This document shows positions 62,199 through 64,000 of a DNA stretch of 64,000 bases, piece after piece. Source of the DNA: Streptomyces phaeoluteigriseus (GTDB lineage: Bacteria > Actinomycetota > Actinomycetes > Streptomycetales > Streptomycetaceae). Numbering within the stretch: position 1 is the first letter of the stretch; every line of letters begins with the position of its first letter. A model generated the notes under the pieces. The model did no database searches, was not told where the DNA came from, and saw only the letters and a list, made by a program, of their open reading frames with translations. The DNA lies in contig NZ_MPOH02000020.1 in assembly GCF_001896135.2 (NCBI RefSeq), positions 62,001 through 126,000 on the forward strand. Direction: 5' to 3'. Made by a program: the position numbers and the translations under genes.

Positions 62199-62214
62199 AC
62201 TGGTCTACACCATT
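62199..62214. promoter_or_regulatory. DasR-responsive element 3 near dasA
   Basis: ACTGGTCTACACCATT fits the dre consensus, 25 bases (centre to centre) after element 2. It lies around the expected start of dasA transcription. Confidence 0.8.
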
Positions 62215-62306
62215 GGTCCAGGTCCTGGCCCCACGGACGGTACGCGTTGACGCTCGACCGCGGCGGGGAGGCAGGGGGGTTTGTGGGATCCCTGAGGAGG
62301 GTTGGC

Positions 62307-63590
62307 GTGAAGCGCAAGCTGATAGCCGCGATCGGTATCGCGGGCATGATGGTCTCCATCGCGGCGTGCGGGGACGACAAGGACAGCGGTGGTTCGGACA
62401 AGGGCACCGACGCCAAGGAACTGACGGTCTGGCTGACCGTCGACGCGCAGAACAACTGGCCCGAACTGGTGAAGGCCGCGGACGCGGCGGTGCAGAAGAA
62501 GCACCCCGGCGTGAAGATCACCCACGAGTACTACGGCTGGCCCGACAAGAACGCCAAGCTCGACGCGGTTCTCGCCACCGACAAGGTGCCCGACGTGGTC
62601 GAGATGGGCAACACCGAGATGCTCAGCTACATGGTCAAGGGCGCCTTCGCCCCGCTCGACGCCGCGAAGTTCGACAACTCCTCCGCCTGGCTGGACGGCC
62701 TCAAGGCCTCGGTGACGTACGAGGACAAGACCTACGGCGTGCCGTACTACGCGGGTGGCCGCGTCGGCAACTGGCGCAAGGACCTCTTCGCCTCCGCCGG
62801 AGTCAAGGCGGCCCCGAAGACCTACGCGGAGCTGACCGCCGCCCTGGACAAGGTCCAGAAGAAGGAGGGCGACAAGTTCAGCTCCTGGTACCAGCCCACC
62901 CGTGACTGGTACGCGGCCATGTCCTTCGTCTACGACGCCGGCGGCTCCATCGCGAAGGAGGAGGGCGGCCAGTGGAAGGGCAACCTCTCCTCCCCCGAGT
63001 CCCTCAAGGGCCTCAACGAGTACAAGAACGTCGTCGACAAGTACATGCACGGCGACAAGACCAAGGACGAGTCGGACCGTCACATCGTCTACGGCCAGGG
63101 CAAGTCCGGCATGATCTTCGGCGCGGCCTGGGAGGGCGCGACCGCCGAGGCCCCCGAGAACGACAAGAGCGGCAAGCTCAAGGGCAACCTCGAGAACTTC
63201 GTGATGCCCGGCCCGTCCGGCAAGAACCTCCCCGTCTTCCTGGGCGGCTCCGACCTCGCCGTCCCGGTCAAGTCGGACGCGCAGGAACTCGCCGCCGAGT
63301 GGATCAACGCGTTCACCGGTCCGGCCGGCCAGAAGGGCCTGATGGCCAAGGGCAACCTGCCCAACAACAAGACGGACCTCGCGACCCTGAAGAACGACCC
63401 CAAGACGGTCGTACCGGCCACCGCCGCCGAGTCCAACTGGTTCGTCCCGATGGCGCCCGGCTGGGGCCAGGTCGAGAAGGCCCAGGTCCTGCAGACCATG
63501 CTCCAGAGCATCGGCACCGGCAAGAAGACCGTCGAGGAGGCCGCCAAGGAGGCGGACGCCGCGATCGACAAGGTCATCAACACCAAGTGA
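62307..63590 (+). CDS. dasA: Chitobiose/N-acetylglucosamine-binding lipoprotein DasA
   Basis: I take the GTG at 62307 (VKRKLIAAIGIAGMMVS), with GGAGG at 62297-62301 upstream. The 427-residue protein has a lipobox SIAAC and then the extracellular sugar-binding fold: LTVWLTVDAQNNWPELVKAA, VPDVVEMGNTEMLSYM and SNWFVPMAPGWGQVEKA. DasA captures chitobiose for the DasBC permease. Regulated by DasR through the upstream boxes. The downstream dasB begins 121 bases later. Confidence 0.95.
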   Translation: MKRKLIAAIGIAGMMVSIAACGDDKDSGGSDKGTDAKELTVWLTVDAQNNWPELVKAADAAVQKKHPGVKITHEYYGWPDKNAKLDAVLATDKVPDVVEMGNTEMLSYMVKGAFAPLDAAKFDNSSAWLDGLKASVTYEDKTYGVPYYAGGRVGNWRKDLFASAGVKAAPKTYAELTAALDKVQKKEGDKFSSWYQPTRDWYAAMSFVYDAGGSIAKEEGGQWKGNLSSPESLKGLNEYKNVVDKYMHGDKTKDESDRHIVYGQGKSGMIFGAAWEGATAEAPENDKSGKLKGNLENFVMPGPSGKNLPVFLGGSDLAVPVKSDAQELAAEWINAFTGPAGQKGLMAKGNLPNNKTDLATLKNDPKTVVPATAAESNWFVPMAPGWGQVEKAQVLQTMLQSIGTGKKTVEEAAKEADAAIDKVINTK

Positions 63591-63711
63591 CGCGAGGCGG
63601 GGCTCGGCTGCGGCGGAGCCCCGCCGTCCGTACGACCGAGAGGGCCCCGGCCTCCGTACATGCACGGGGCTTCGCCTTCGTACGACCTGAGGGACCGCTG
63701 AGGAGCGCGCG

Positions 63712-64000
63712 ATGAGTGCCGCAGACACGACCACCCCTGCCAAGGTGCCGCCGCCGCGGCCGGCACCGCCACCGCCGTCCGCGCCACGGCGGCCCCGCGC
63801 CAAGGCGGTCTCCGCCGGAGCCGGCACCCCCTGGCTGCTGCTCGCCCCCTGCCTGCTGATCCTCGTGCTGGTGATGGGCTATCCGCTCGTCCGCCTGGTC
63901 ACCCTCTCCTTCCAGAAGTTCGGGCAGTCCCAGCTGTGGGGCTTCCAGCCGGCCGAGTCGGTCGGGTTCGACAACTTCACGAAGGTCCTCAGCGACAGCG
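63712..64000 (+). CDS. dasB: Sugar ABC transporter permease DasB, 5' part
   Basis: Starts at ATG 63712 with AGGAG seven bases upstream; 96 codons are inside the window. A Pro/Arg-rich cytosolic N-terminus (PPPRPAPPPPSAPRRPR) precedes the first transmembrane helix (LLLAPCLLILVLVMGYPLV) and the FQKFGQ and GFDNFTKVL segments typical of MalF-type permeases. It forms the membrane channel with DasC. Confidence 0.93.
   Translation, partial: MSAADTTTPAKVPPPRPAPPPPSAPRRPRAKAVSAGAGTPWLLLAPCLLILVLVMGYPLVRLVTLSFQKFGQSQLWGFQPAESVGFDNFTKVLSDS

Noticed and set aside
1..64000. CRISPR arrays, rRNA genes, complete insertion sequences or prophage
   Set aside because: No regularly spaced repeats, rRNA sequence, transposase or phage structural gene was found on either strand.

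Overview
The window is high-GC DNA whose gene content, gene order and regulatory motifs are those of a Streptomyces chromosome. No single species can be named from it. Recognisable Streptomyces signatures include the mre cell-wall cluster, sigR-rsrA, epi-isozizaene synthase with CYP170A1, nrdA-nrdB-nrdS behind a cobalamin riboswitch, and dasR-dasA-dasB with DasR-type operators.

Layout. Positions 1-21723 hold genes almost all on the minus strand: the 5' part of an RNase E/G gene, a DUF2344 protein, a repetitive membrane protein, a B12-domain radical SAM protein, a CYTH-CHAD protein, rodA-pbp2-mreD-mreC-mreB (lateral wall and spore wall synthesis), ndk, a DUF4233 protein, folC and valS. Inside this stretch, a roughly 1 kb insert with one membrane-anchored protein gene is bounded by a perfect 60-bp duplication of the radical SAM gene's 3' end. 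From 21860 the content changes to three AIM24-family genes, a NUDIX hydrolase, a zincin-type protein, an SDR, moaE, a YlbL-like protease and a UPF0182 membrane protein. Two identical initiator tRNA genes flank a Sel1-repeat protein. A catR-katA oxidative stress pair follows, then hisN, an SMR exporter, rsgA, aroA, an M50 peptidase and an SRAP protein. Then come sigR-rsrA (thiol stress), two HD-GYP-like membrane proteins, a TPR protein, def, the albaflavenone pair, the class Ia ribonucleotide reductase operon, a sodium:solute symporter, and the N-acetylglucosamine/chitobiose system dasR-dasA-dasB, cut by the right edge.

Control elements read from the sequence: a sigma-R promoter (GGAAT-N18-GTT) ahead of sigR, a palindrome in the katA promoter spacer, three DasR-type boxes between dasR and dasA, a B12 riboswitch ahead of nrdA, and many strong hairpin terminators.

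Two 181-bp MITE-like elements abut the stop codons of rodA and of a PPA1309-type gene. Three copies of a dispersed intergenic repeat, a 33-bp minisatellite and a 17/18-bp tandem array are also present.

Data-quality caution: four conserved genes (valS, the UPF0182 gene, the SRAP gene, nrdA) are each broken by what looks like one missing base. At least two of them should be essential or near-essential, so sequencing or assembly indels are the likeliest cause. From memory of S. coelicolor numbering, valS (SCO2615) and sigR-das (SCO5216-5233) lie on opposite chromosome arms. The join near 21.8 kb is therefore either a real rearrangement or a misassembly.
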